Shown here piece after piece: positions 7,254 to 14,771 of a stretch of DNA of 17,199 nt (positions are counted from its first letter, which is position 1; each line of letters begins with the position of its first letter). The DNA comes from Acidimicrobiaceae bacterium (GTDB lineage Bacteria > Actinomycetota > Acidimicrobiia > Acidimicrobiales > RAAP-2): the NCBI GenBank assembly GCA_030838245.1, contig JAUTXB010000057.1:1-17199 (forward strand). Reading direction: 5' to 3'. The position numbers were made by a program, and so were the translations under genes. Below the pieces are notes generated by a model. It did not search any database and was not told the DNA's origin. It saw only the letters and a program-made list of their open reading frames with translations.

Positions 7254-7982
7254 ATGACCGCCGACGCCGGCAAGGACGGTGGTCACCCCCGACGGCTCGT
7301 GCCCGAGGCCGGGTCGGCGCCACCGGAGGGCCTGACCGACCCGGTGGTGGGTATCCCGGCCAGCAAGCGGGCGCTGCGCAGCCAAGGGCGCAAGACCATG
7401 CGGACGCTCCTCGATGCGGCCATGAAGGTGCTCGACGAACGTGGCTATCACGGCACCCGGGTGAAGGACGTCGTGGACCTGTCCAATACGTCGCACGGGA
7501 CTTTCTACCTCTACTTCTCCAACAAGGATGACCTGGTCCGTGCTCTGACCGTCGAAGCGGCGTCGGAGGCATCGAGCCTTTCCACCGACACCATGATCGA
7601 GGCCGGAGGCGCCCTCGACGGGGAGAGCTGGGCCCACCTGCGCGGTTGGATCGGTGACTACTCATCATTGTGGTTGCGCTATGCGCCGCTGTTCCGATCC
7701 TGGACCGACCTGGCCACCATGGACGAGGGCGTGGGCGACCAGATGAGGCGGATGATCACCGCCCTGTGCGAAGCGATGGCGACCCAGATCGCTGCGGCCC
7801 AGCCCGGCGGTGACCTCGATCCCGAGGTGACCAGCATGGCCGTCTTGGCCATGCTGGACCGCTTCCACTACATGCGCGAACTGGTGGGCCGGCCGGTGGA
7901 CGAGGCAACCCTCGACACGCTTACCACCATGGTGCATCGGGCCCTGTTCAGTCCCGTCCGATCGGGCGGCCAGAGCCGGTAG
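7254..7982 (+). CDS. TetR/AcrR family transcriptional regulator
   Basis: This is a 242-residue protein. The N-terminal DNA-binding domain (about residues 40-105) has the TetR pattern: RKTMRTLLDAAMKVLDERG, then YHGTRVKDVVDLSNTSHGTF, then YLYFSNKDDLVRAL. The C-terminal part is helical and ligand-binding in this family, with no recognisable ligand signature. The open frame extends upstream to 7065 inside the previous gene, but that would translate the operator-like tandem repeat, so ATG 7254 is preferred. The ribosome binding site is weak (GGA at 7246-7248). About 35 residues of Gly/Pro-rich leader precede the helix-turn-helix domain. It lies downstream of and codirectional with the importer, making it a likely local regulator of importer and/or catabolic genes. 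It converges with the amine oxidase gene. Confidence 0.88.
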   Translation: MTADAGKDGGHPRRLVPEAGSAPPEGLTDPVVGIPASKRALRSQGRKTMRTLLDAAMKVLDERGYHGTRVKDVVDLSNTSHGTFYLYFSNKDDLVRALTVEAASEASSLSTDTMIEAGGALDGESWAHLRGWIGDYSSLWLRYAPLFRSWTDLATMDEGVGDQMRRMITALCEAMATQIAAAQPGGDLDPEVTSMAVLAMLDRFHYMRELVGRPVDEATLDTLTTMVHRALFSPVRSGGQSR

Positions 7983-7991
7983 CGGCTGACC

Positions 7992-8004
7992 CGGCGGTCC
8001 GCCG
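7992..8004. terminator. Hairpin in the 28-bp convergent gap, possible bidirectional terminator
   Basis: CGGCGG-T-CCGCCG is a perfect inverted repeat; as a hairpin it gives CGGCG-GTC-CGCCG. It sits between the stop of the TetR gene (7982) and the stop of the amine oxidase gene on the other strand (8013-8011). Because both genes end here, the symmetric stem could serve both. There is no T-run, so termination strength is uncertain. Confidence 0.4.
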
Positions 8005-8010
8005 AGCAGA

Positions 8011-9915
8011 TCAGTGGCAGTGGCTCGATGAGGGGGGGAGGTCGAGGGCAGGGTTGGCGTCGAAGAACCCGGCCGGAACGAGCTGGAAGCCGCAGTACTC
8101 GACGGGCATGACCGGCCAGTCCTCGGGACGGGGGACATGGGTGACGCCAAAGGTGTGCCAGGCGACGATGCTCGTATCGATGAGCGATCGATCGGCCGCC
8201 GTCCACAAGGGAAGCCCGTCGCCGCCGGCGTGTTGATTGGGGTAGTCGCCGGCGCCGCGTCTCTCCTCCGATGCGTACGGGGTGACCCAGAGATTGTGGC
8301 GGGCGAAACCCGCCCGTCGCCCCACGCTGGACTCCGGGTGGGCGAGCAGGGTGGGGGTCGAGCCGGGCACGAGCTTGTAGGCGACGGGCTGACCCAGACG
8401 GTTCAAGACGTTGGGGTTGACGAACTTCCAATGGCGGCTCGACGCCGGGTCGATGTTCCGCCGGGCCTCGAGCTCGGACTCGAGCCTGGTGACCACCGAG
8501 ACGAAGGCGTTGGACCACGGATTGGTGTCGCCGACAGGCAGCGCCTCACACGAGACCTCATGGACCTCGTTGACGCTCCCTCCGACCTCGACGTCGAGTC
8601 GGGCACAGAACAGGTGCTGGTGCACCGGGGCAGCGAGGCCCGGGGCGACGAGGCTCGCATAGGGGGACTGCTCGCCGGGGGCCAGCGCCTGGGTCGACAT
8701 GATCCCGGTCAGCTTGATCTCGAGTTGCATGGACCCGTCGAGGTAGAAGTACCAGTAGAACCCGTACTCGTAGTTGCCGACGGTGGCGATGGACGAGATG
8801 ACCAGGCGGCGGGAGCGCCGCACCTCGGTACGCCCTCCGAGGAGGTCCTGGTGCTTCCAGAGGATGCCGTAGTCCTCCTCGTGGATGCACACCGCGTTGG
8901 ACAGCACGTAGGGGTCGCCCTGCTCGCTGGCCAAGGTGGCATCCAGATAGACGATCTCCCCGAGACAATCGCAGCCCAAGGTGAGCGAGTTGGCCATGCG
9001 GCCCAGCCCCCACTCGCCCACATCGAAGGCGTTCTTCCAGCCGTGCATGGGGCCCGGGTCCCCGTAAGGGACCACCATCTCGGAGATGGACGCCCGGTGC
9101 AGGATGGGTCGGACCCGACCGCCGTCCTCGTAGCCGATGGTGTGCAGCACCAAGCCGTCGTGGGGGTCCATGGACACCCGCAACGACCAACGCTGCCAGC
9201 GAACGAGGTTGGTCTCGACGGTGAAGCTGGGCCCTTCGGGCTGCACGATCTCGAGCGGCAACAGGTCGGTGCGCAGAGGACCGTTGTCTTCGGGATAGTA
9301 GCTACCCGTTTCGTCGGGGAGCGGGACGACGCCGTAGTCCAGCATCTCGAGGACCTCGCCCCGAGCTGCGTCCACGGTGGCGATCACCCCTTCGATGGGA
9401 CGGGCATATCCGTTGTCGGTCCGGTTCTCCCGGTAATAGGAGAGGCAGCGGGCGATGCGCCGGTTCTCCTCTTCCGGTCGGCCGAAATTGCCGGTGGGCC
9501 AGGGGTCGACCTGGACCTTGTCGAAGTCGGTGATGCCTCGGAGCAGCATGGCCTTTTGCCAGTCCGGGTCGCTCTTGAGGGCGTTGATGGCCCGCATGGA
9601 CTCCTCGAACAACAAGGCCGGGCGCACGTCGGACCGCTCGACCCACGAGACGATCGCCGCGCCCAGCTCGGCCTGGGCGGGAGGCACAGCCACGACGGCC
9701 TCGATGACAGTGCTCTCGGGGCCCGGCACGATCACCAGGTGCACCCTTCGTTCGACGAGGTCCCCGGGTCGGAAGGCCGAAAGCGCCGCTTTCGAGGGCT
9801 CGTCGAGCGTGATGGTGGCGAAGCGGGCGCCCTCGTCGACGCGCCCGTCGGCCCGTACCGCGGCGACGGCGGCACGGATCTCCGCGGCAGTGAGCGGCTC
9901 GAGTGGGTGCTTCAT
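8011..9915 (-). CDS. Copper-containing primary amine oxidase (topaquinone enzyme)
   Basis: This 634-residue enzyme is full length for bacterial copper amine oxidases. The topaquinone precursor is Tyr382 in VGNYEYG, the catalytic base is Asp298 in AFDVGEWG (84 residues before the Tyr, as in Arthrobacter globiformis amine oxidase), and the copper ligands are His432, His434 (VHQHLF) and His593 (GVTHVPRPEDW). The disulfide cysteines (GCDC at 314-317, and Cys343) are also present. The reaction is primary amine + O2 + water to aldehyde + NH3 + H2O2. No signal peptide is seen, so it is probably cytoplasmic, as in the Arthrobacter enzymes. It lies 22 bases downstream of a TetR gene on the same strand, likely co-transcribed and controlled by it. 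The start ATG has GGCGGG directly abutting it, an unusually tight spacing. Substrate (tyramine-, phenethylamine- or histamine-like) is not determined. Confidence 0.96.
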   Translation of the reverse strand: MKHPLEPLTAAEIRAAVAAVRADGRVDEGARFATITLDEPSKAALSAFRPGDLVERRVHLVIVPGPESTVIEAVVAVPPAQAELGAAIVSWVERSDVRPALLFEESMRAINALKSDPDWQKAMLLRGITDFDKVQVDPWPTGNFGRPEEENRRIARCLSYYRENRTDNGYARPIEGVIATVDAARGEVLEMLDYGVVPLPDETGSYYPEDNGPLRTDLLPLEIVQPEGPSFTVETNLVRWQRWSLRVSMDPHDGLVLHTIGYEDGGRVRPILHRASISEMVVPYGDPGPMHGWKNAFDVGEWGLGRMANSLTLGCDCLGEIVYLDATLASEQGDPYVLSNAVCIHEEDYGILWKHQDLLGGRTEVRRSRRLVISSIATVGNYEYGFYWYFYLDGSMQLEIKLTGIMSTQALAPGEQSPYASLVAPGLAAPVHQHLFCARLDVEVGGSVNEVHEVSCEALPVGDTNPWSNAFVSVVTRLESELEARRNIDPASSRHWKFVNPNVLNRLGQPVAYKLVPGSTPTLLAHPESSVGRRAGFARHNLWVTPYASEERRGAGDYPNQHAGGDGLPLWTAADRSLIDTSIVAWHTFGVTHVPRPEDWPVMPVEYCGFQLVPAGFFDANPALDLPPSSSHCH

Positions 9916-9937
9916 CCCGCCGATTGGTTGCGCCGTC

Positions 9938-10561
9938 TCATCCCCGCCGGCTCTTGACGGCCGGCGGAGTCAGCTCGGCCACCCGGCTGCCCGCCCCGAG
10001 GGACTCGACGAGGTGGTCGATGGCGGCCAAGGTCGCGGTGCGCTCGCCCGTGGTCAGGATGTACAACGTGGCCTCGGTCAGGGCGCCGAACAGGACTCGG
10101 GCCAGTGCGTCGGGGTCGAGGGCGACGATCTCCCCTCGGGCCATGCCCCCCACCAGTACCCCTCGCAGCAACGCCAATGCGTCCTGTCCGTCGGCGATGG
10201 TGCCGACGTCGAGCTCGGGAATGGTCCAGGCATCGCGGAGGAAGAACTGGGCCTCCCCGAGGTTGTCCAACGTGTCGACGAACACCTCCAGGGCCCGGCG
10301 GATACTGGTGACCGTGTCGGCATCGGGTTCGAGCGCGGCCAGGCCGTCACGGGCCAGGCGCTCGTACAGGTCGTGCTGGAGATCCCGTCCGATGTCGTCC
10401 TTGTCGGTGAACCAGTAGTAGACGGCCCCCTTGGTCACGCCAGCGGCACTGGCAATGTCCTCGATGCTCACCCCGTGATAGCCCCGGGCGGCGAACTGGC
10501 TGAGGGCGACGGCCAGAATGCGCTCACGGGTCTCTTGGCCACGGGGTTGGCGGCGGCTCAC
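9938..10561 (-). CDS. TetR/AcrR family transcriptional regulator upstream of amine oxidase
   Basis: This is a 207-residue TetR protein. The helix-turn-helix domain occupies about residues 8-60 (RERILAVALSQFAARGYHG, VSIEDIASAAGVTKGAVYYW, FTDKDDI), which is a strong family match. The remaining helices form the ligand-binding domain. The open frame extends to an ATG at 10672, but GTG at 10561 has GAGGGG (complement of 10568-10573) 6 bases upstream and gives the usual short N-terminus, so it is chosen. It is followed after 22 bases by the amine oxidase on the same strand and is divergent from the P450 operon. It is therefore placed to repress the amine oxidase unit, the P450 operon, or both. The palindromic CGTAC array 60-85 bases upstream is its best candidate binding site. 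Confidence 0.9.
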   Translation of the reverse strand: MSRRQPRGQETRERILAVALSQFAARGYHGVSIEDIASAAGVTKGAVYYWFTDKDDIGRDLQHDLYERLARDGLAALEPDADTVTSIRRALEVFVDTLDNLGEAQFFLRDAWTIPELDVGTIADGQDALALLRGVLVGGMARGEIVALDPDALARVLFGALTEATLYILTTGERTATLAAIDHLVESLGAGSRVAELTPPAVKSRRG

Positions 10562-10620
10562 CAGGCGCCCCTCATCGTCATCTGAAACCCCATGCCCCGT
10601 CCTTCCCTGTGATGCCTGAT

Positions 10621-10646
10621 CGTACGCCAAGTACGGACGTCGTACG
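10621..10646. promoter_or_regulatory. CGTAC palindrome cluster, candidate TetR operator
   Basis: CGTAC-N5-GTACG (10621-10635) is a perfect 5+5 inverted repeat. A further CGTACG follows at 10641-10646, exactly 20 bases after the first CGTACG. GTAC cores therefore fall at 10622, 10631 and 10642. The cluster lies 60-85 bases upstream of the minus-strand TetR start, a normal place for an autoregulatory operator. Regulator assignment is inferred. Confidence 0.45.
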
Positions 10647-10787
10647 GTCAGACAGCCTGAGCGTTGCCCCACCCGTGGTTGAAGTCAGGCTATCGGCCGT
10701 GGCCGACCAGGACGTCGAGCCTGGCCGTGATCGGACGCCATCGGCTGCCCATCGACCCGGATCGCGGCCCCCCGTCTGATGCGTCCC

Positions 10788-10854
10788 CATACGTCCGGAC
10801 CACGTGCACATACCCGGGGTTTATGGATACATACTTGAAGAATGGGTAACATAC
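10788..10854. repeat. Four CATAC motifs phased at 20-21 bp
   Basis: CATAC occurs at 10788-10792, 10809-10813, 10830-10834 and 10850-10854, with start-to-start steps of 21, 21 and 20 bases. The last three read ACATAC. The third ends at the base before the -35 hexamer and the fourth lies inside the spacer of the promoter below. Two helical turns per step would put all four on one face of the DNA, as expected for direct-repeat binding sites of a regulator. The regulator is unknown. Confidence 0.6.
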
Positions 10855-10863
10855 GGATAGAAT
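10835..10863 (+). promoter_or_regulatory. Sigma70-like promoter for the P450 operon
   Basis: TTGAAG (10835-10840) and TAGAAT (10858-10863) are separated by exactly 17 bases, close to the TTGACA/TATAAT consensus. Transcription would start near 10870, leaving a leader of roughly 57 bases before the P450 ATG at 10928. The in-frame ATG at 10862 falls inside the -10 box, which argues against it as the start codon. Confidence 0.6.
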
Positions 10864-10927
10864 GTTCTTGCCGCAGGGGTGGGGATGCACTCCTCCCGGG
10901 TCTGCTCGGCCGACAGGAAGGATGACG

Positions 10928-12190
10928 ATGAGCATTGTGCTCGACGTGAAGGTCGATGAGACGGCTGAGGCCACCTTCGACCCCTTCGAACTGCAGGACA
11001 CCGTCACGGGGGACATCCGTGATCCCTACCCGCGCATGGCCGAGCTGCGACGGCAAGGTGCCGTGCACGTCGGCCAGATCGACTTCACCGGAAACGAGGT
11101 GCCGGCCCCGCCGGTGGACACAGGGCAGCCTCCGCCCGTCTCGGTGTTGGGTCACGACGAAGTGGTGATCGCCCTCCGCGACGACAAGACGTATTCATCG
11201 ACCGTCTACGAAGGGATCATGGGGGCCGTCATGGGCCGGACCATCCTCCAGATGGACGCGCCGCAGCACAAGCTGCAGCGGGCCCTGGTCTCGCCCGCCT
11301 TCCGGTCGCGGGTGCTGGAGCGCTGGGAGGCCGGTCTGGTCCGATCGGTGGTTGACGATCTCATCGACGAATTCGCCGGCCGCGGGCACGCCGACCTGGT
11401 TCGCCAGCTGACGTTCGGGTTCCCGGTCCGGGTCATCGCCCGCATCCTGGGTCTGCCCATGGACGACTACTCCCGGTTTCAGCAGTGGACGCTCGAGCTG
11501 ATCAGCGTGGCCATGGACTGGGAGCGCGGCATGGCGGCCTCGGAGGCCCTCGGGTCGTACCTGACGGCCATCATCGACCAGCGAAGGCTCCATCCGGCCG
11601 ATGACCTCATCAGCGATCTCGTCGCCGCCGACATCGACGGTGAGAAGCTCTGCGACGAGGACATCCTGGCCTTCCTACGCCTCCTGCTGCCGGCCGGGGT
11701 GGAGACCACGTATCGGGCTACCGGCAACCTGCTCTTCGGTTTATTGCAGGATCCCGACCAGCTCAACGCGGTACGAAACGACCGGACGCTGTACGCCCAG
11801 GCATTCGAGGAATCGCTCCGTTGGGAGCCGCCGGTCACGATGATCCTCCGTCGAACACTGAAGGACACCGAGCTCGGCGGCGTGGCCATTCCGGCCAACA
11901 GCGATGTAGGGCTGTTCCTCGGTGGAGCCAACCGCGACGAGCGCCGGTATACCGACCCCGACGAGTTCGACATCTTCCGTCAGGCCCAACAGCACGTCGG
12001 CTTCGGGTTCGGCGTCCATATGTGCCTGGGAATGCACCTGGCCCGCATGGAATCGCGAGTGGCGGTCAATGCCCTCTTCGACCGTCTCGACGACATCCGT
12101 CTCGATCTCGAACCGGACGACGATCCGCATATCCACGGTTTCGCCTTCCGGTCGCCGACGTCGCTCCCGGTTTCGTTCTCGGCCCGCTGA
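10928..12190 (+). CDS. Cytochrome P450 (bacterial class I type)
   Basis: This is a 420-residue soluble P450. The I-helix oxygen-activation motif is AGVETT (256-261, Glu-Thr-Thr variant of the acid-alcohol pair), the K-helix ExxR is ESLR (Glu295, Arg298), and the heme-ligand loop is FGFGVHMCLG with Cys366. The C-helix HKLQRALVSPAF (114-125) is also typical. There is no membrane anchor. In-frame ATGs exist at 10862, 10922 and 10928. The first overlaps the -10 box and the second directly abuts the ribosome binding site AGGAAGG (10915-10921). ATG 10928 has ideal 6-base spacing and is chosen. It is the first gene of a five-gene plus-strand operon and is followed 42 or more bases later by a ferredoxin that probably supplies its electrons. 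Expected reaction: hydroxylation of a C-H bond using O2; substrate unknown. No ferredoxin reductase is in the window. Confidence 0.95.
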   Translation: MSIVLDVKVDETAEATFDPFELQDTVTGDIRDPYPRMAELRRQGAVHVGQIDFTGNEVPAPPVDTGQPPPVSVLGHDEVVIALRDDKTYSSTVYEGIMGAVMGRTILQMDAPQHKLQRALVSPAFRSRVLERWEAGLVRSVVDDLIDEFAGRGHADLVRQLTFGFPVRVIARILGLPMDDYSRFQQWTLELISVAMDWERGMAASEALGSYLTAIIDQRRLHPADDLISDLVAADIDGEKLCDEDILAFLRLLLPAGVETTYRATGNLLFGLLQDPDQLNAVRNDRTLYAQAFEESLRWEPPVTMILRRTLKDTELGGVAIPANSDVGLFLGGANRDERRYTDPDEFDIFRQAQQHVGFGFGVHMCLGMHLARMESRVAVNALFDRLDDIRLDLEPDDDPHIHGFAFRSPTSLPVSFSAR

Positions 12191-12200
12191 CCAACATGTC

Positions 12201-12213
12201 CTGACCCGGTCAG
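12201..12213. repeat. Small palindrome between P450 and ferredoxin
   Basis: CTGACC-C-GGTCAG is a perfect 13-base palindrome 11 bases after the P450 stop. It could form a short hairpin in the message or bind a protein. No T-run follows, so a terminator is unlikely within this operon. Confidence 0.3.
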
Positions 12214-12232
12214 CATCGGCGTCGGGACCGCG

Positions 12233-12490
12233 GTGGCGGTGCACAGGATGCGTCCAGATGGCAGGCTTATCGCCTTGACGATCCAGATTCAGATCAATCG
12301 CGACAAGTGCATGGGTTCGGGGAACTGCGTCTTTTGGGCGCCGAAGGCGTTCGACTTGGACGACGAAGGATTCTCCGTCGTGCTCGAGCCGGCCGAAGCC
12401 GACGAGGAGCAGCTGTTGCAAGCCCAAGACGGTTGTCCGACCGGTGCCATCTCCCTGTGGCGCGATGGCGTCGAAGTGACGCCTTCATGA
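12233..12490 (+). CDS. Ferredoxin, P450-associated [3Fe-4S] type
   Basis: This small acidic ferredoxin is of the kind found next to actinobacterial P450 genes. The cluster ligands are Cys26 and Cys32 in CMGSGNC and Cys68 in GCPTGAI (numbering from GTG 12233). The position of the second cysteine in 4Fe-4S ferredoxins is Gly29, so a single [3Fe-4S] cluster is expected. It should carry electrons from a reductase to the upstream P450. The start is uncertain: GTG 12233 (85 residues, GGGA upstream), ATG 12248 (80 residues) and TTG 12275 (71 residues) are in frame. Relatives usually begin a few residues before the first beta strand (IQIQINRDKC), which would favour TTG 12275, but the ribosome binding sites do not decide. 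The C-terminus is certain. Confidence 0.9.
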   Translation: MAVHRMRPDGRLIALTIQIQINRDKCMGSGNCVFWAPKAFDLDDEGFSVVLEPAEADEEQLLQAQDGCPTGAISLWRDGVEVTPS

Positions 12491-12530
12491 GGCACTGGTC
12501 GGCTGGCCGACCGCCTCGAAGGACACGACC

Positions 12531-14738
12531 GTGCCCATAGCCGTCTCCGAGGAGCACCAAGCCCTGGCCCGGACCGTCCGCCGTTGGCTCGACACCCACT
12601 GCGAACCGAAGGTCACCCGGGCACTCGTCGATAACGAGACCGAGGAACTCCAGCCGGTCTGGCATGACATGGCCGCACAGGGTTGGCTCGGGATCCATAT
12701 CCCCGAGCGATGGGGCGGTGCCGGGTACGGCCTGCTCGAGTTGGCCGTGATCCTGGAGGAGACCGGATGGTCGCTGCTCCCGGGGCCGCTCCTTCCCACC
12801 GTGGTCGCCTCTGCTGCCATCGCCGAGGCAGGGACGGCCCGTCAGGCCGGCGCACTGCTGGCGGGCCTTGTCGACGGCAACGTCACCGCCGCTGTGTACC
12901 TGGGTCCCTCCCACCTGGACATCGTGGGCCAGGAGGCCGACGGGGCGGTGCGTGTGTCGGGAGCGCTACGGCCGGTGCTCGGCGCCGTGACGGCCTCGGT
13001 GGCCCTGGTTCCGGCCCGACGGGACGACGGCCCGGCCATCTGGTGCCTGCTCGACGTCGACCAGATGCAGGTGCGACCACTGGCCAGCCTCGACCCCACC
13101 CGACGGGTGGGCGTCGTCGAGGTCGTCCGGGCCATCGTCGGAGCTGAGCACCAGTTTCCCACCCTGACCATGCCTCGGCTCCGGGAGATGGCGGTCACCC
13201 TGGCCGCAGCCGAGGAGGCCGGCGGGTCCCGGTGGTGCCTGGAGACCGCCTCGGAGTACGCCAAGGTCCGACAGCAGTTCGGACGCCCGATCGGCCAGTT
13301 CCAGGCGGTGAAGCACAAGCTGGCCAACATGTTGGTCACGGTGGAGGAGATCACCGCGGTGGCATGGGATGCCGCCCAAGCGGTCACGGCCGGTCCGTCG
13401 GACGAGTCGGCGCTGGCCGCTGCCGTCGCCGGTGCTGTCGTACTCGACGGGTACGCACGGAACGCCAAGGAGTGCGTGCAGTTACTGGGTGGCATCGGGT
13501 TCACATGGGAACACGATGCCCATCTCCACCTGAAGCGGTCCGTCGCCACTCGCCAATTGTTGGGAGAGCCCGACGAGTACCAGACCGATGTCGTCGCGCT
13601 CGCCCGGCGCGGCGTTCGCCGGACACTGGTCACCGATCTCCCCGCTGAGGCGGAACGGGTACGCACCGAGTTGGCCCCGGTGGTCGATGAAGTGAAGGCA
13701 CTCAGGGGCCCCGAGCGTCGCCGGTCGTTGGTGGCCGCCGGCTTGGCCGTCCCGCACTGGCCGAGCCCGTGGGGTCGCGACGCCTCGGCCGTGGAGCAAC
13801 TGGTCATCCAAGAAGAGCTGGCCGCGGCCGGGATCAACCGCCCCAACCTGGCCGTCGGAGCCTGGGCCCTTCCGGCCATCATCGCCCATGGATCCGACCA
13901 GCAGTGTGAGCGGTGGGTGCTTCCCACCTTGCTGGGCCAGGTGAGCTGGTGCCAGCTGTTCTCGGAACCAGGAGCCGGGTCCGACCTCGCCGGCTTGACC
14001 ACCCGGGCCGAACCAACGGAGGGAGGCTGGCATCTGACCGGCCAGAAGGTATGGACGTCGTTGGCGGTCGAATCGCAGTGGGGCATCTGCCTGGCCCGGA
14101 CCAACCCGTCGGCCCCCAAACATCAGGGCATCACCTATTTCATCGTCGACATGCGCTCGGCCGGGTTGGATATCCGTCCCCTGCGCGAGCTCACCGGCGA
14201 GGCCATGTTCAACGAGGTGTTCCTCGACCAGGTCTTCGTCCCCGACGACTGCGTCATCGGGGAAGTGGACCACGGGTGGGAGATCGCTCGGCTGACACTG
14301 GCCAATGAGCGAGTATCGATGTCGTCGGGGGCAACCTTCGGGGTCGGGGTCGAAGCACTGCTCCAACTGGCCGACGAGCGAGACGTTCCCCTCACGGCAG
14401 GCTTGGCCATCCGGCTCGGATCACTGCTGGCCGAGGCGCAGGCCATCAGGCTGATGGGTCACCGCTCCACGCTTCGCTCGTTGGCCGGTGCCGATCCCGG
14501 GACGGGTACCAGCGTGCAGAAACTGCTCGGCGCCGAACACGAGCAGAGGGCCCAGGAGCTGGGACTGGCCATGCTGGGTCCGGAGGGGGCGACCACCGAG
14601 GGCAGCGCCAAGCGATGGACCTACGGGTTCTTGGTCACGCGCTGTCTCACCATCGCCGGCGGCACCAGCGAGATCCAGCGCAATGTCATCGCCGAGCGGT
14701 TGCTCGGTCTCCCTCGCGACCCCGAACCGGGCTCGTGA
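12531..14738 (+). CDS. Fused (double-domain) acyl-CoA dehydrogenase, FadE type
   Basis: This 735-residue protein carries two acyl-CoA dehydrogenase folds in tandem (about 1-365 and 370-735), twice the family's usual length. The first half has the FAD-contact motifs RQQFGRPIGQFQAVKHKLA (248-266) and QLLGGIGFTWEHDAH (317-331) but lacks a SEPGAGSD-like motif. The second half has QLFSEPGAGSDLAGL (475-489) and a likely catalytic Glu593 in LTLANERVSMS, the position used by isovaleryl-CoA dehydrogenase. The MCAD-type glutamate site near the C-terminus is Gly (IAGGTSEIQR). The halves thus look complementary, as in the paired mycobacterial FadE26/FadE27 enzymes and the fused FadE34. The reaction is alpha,beta-desaturation of an acyl-CoA. 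GTG 12531 has AGGA upstream and lies 40 bases after the ferredoxin stop. Steroid or other bulky acyl-CoA substrates are plausible by analogy only. Confidence 0.92.
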   Translation: MPIAVSEEHQALARTVRRWLDTHCEPKVTRALVDNETEELQPVWHDMAAQGWLGIHIPERWGGAGYGLLELAVILEETGWSLLPGPLLPTVVASAAIAEAGTARQAGALLAGLVDGNVTAAVYLGPSHLDIVGQEADGAVRVSGALRPVLGAVTASVALVPARRDDGPAIWCLLDVDQMQVRPLASLDPTRRVGVVEVVRAIVGAEHQFPTLTMPRLREMAVTLAAAEEAGGSRWCLETASEYAKVRQQFGRPIGQFQAVKHKLANMLVTVEEITAVAWDAAQAVTAGPSDESALAAAVAGAVVLDGYARNAKECVQLLGGIGFTWEHDAHLHLKRSVATRQLLGEPDEYQTDVVALARRGVRRTLVTDLPAEAERVRTELAPVVDEVKALRGPERRRSLVAAGLAVPHWPSPWGRDASAVEQLVIQEELAAAGINRPNLAVGAWALPAIIAHGSDQQCERWVLPTLLGQVSWCQLFSEPGAGSDLAGLTTRAEPTEGGWHLTGQKVWTSLAVESQWGICLARTNPSAPKHQGITYFIVDMRSAGLDIRPLRELTGEAMFNEVFLDQVFVPDDCVIGEVDHGWEIARLTLANERVSMSSGATFGVGVEALLQLADERDVPLTAGLAIRLGSLLAEAQAIRLMGHRSTLRSLAGADPGTGTSVQKLLGAEHEQRAQELGLAMLGPEGATTEGSAKRWTYGFLVTRCLTIAGGTSEIQRNVIAERLLGLPRDPEPGS

Positions 14739-14771
14739 GCACCACGCGCCGCCGCGCCGAGGAGGTGGCTC

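Larger units (their letters stand above)
10562..10927. other. 366-bp divergent regulatory region between TetR and P450
   Basis: No credible gene lies here; small open frames on both strands lack ribosome binding sites and familiar sequence. The TetR-proximal part holds the CGTAC palindrome cluster and a 7-bp inverted repeat (AGCCTGA at 10654-10660, TCAGGCT at 10685-10691). The P450-proximal part holds GTCCGGAC and CACGTG palindromes side by side (10793-10806), four phased CATAC motifs and a sigma70-like promoter. The last 130 or so bases before the P450 start are visibly more A/T-rich than their surroundings. No convincing promoter was found for the TetR direction. Confidence 0.7.

Noticed and set aside
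8137..9957. Plus-strand open frame of about 606 codons opposite the amine oxidase
   Set aside because: The minus strand encodes a complete amine oxidase with every catalytic residue; the plus frame is a high-G+C shadow rich in Val/Gly/Asp with no family motif.
10862..10927. Earlier P450 start at ATG 10862
   Set aside because: The ATG lies inside the best -10 box, and a much better ribosome binding site precedes 10928.
10685..11155. Minus-strand open frame of about 156 codons across the P450 promoter
   Set aside because: It has no family motif, overlaps the P450 coding start and the promoter, and lacks a convincing ribosome binding site.
12842..14119. Minus-strand open frame of about 425 codons opposite the acyl-CoA dehydrogenase
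   Set aside because: Ser/Arg/Thr-rich shadow with no domain; the dehydrogenase motifs are on the plus strand.
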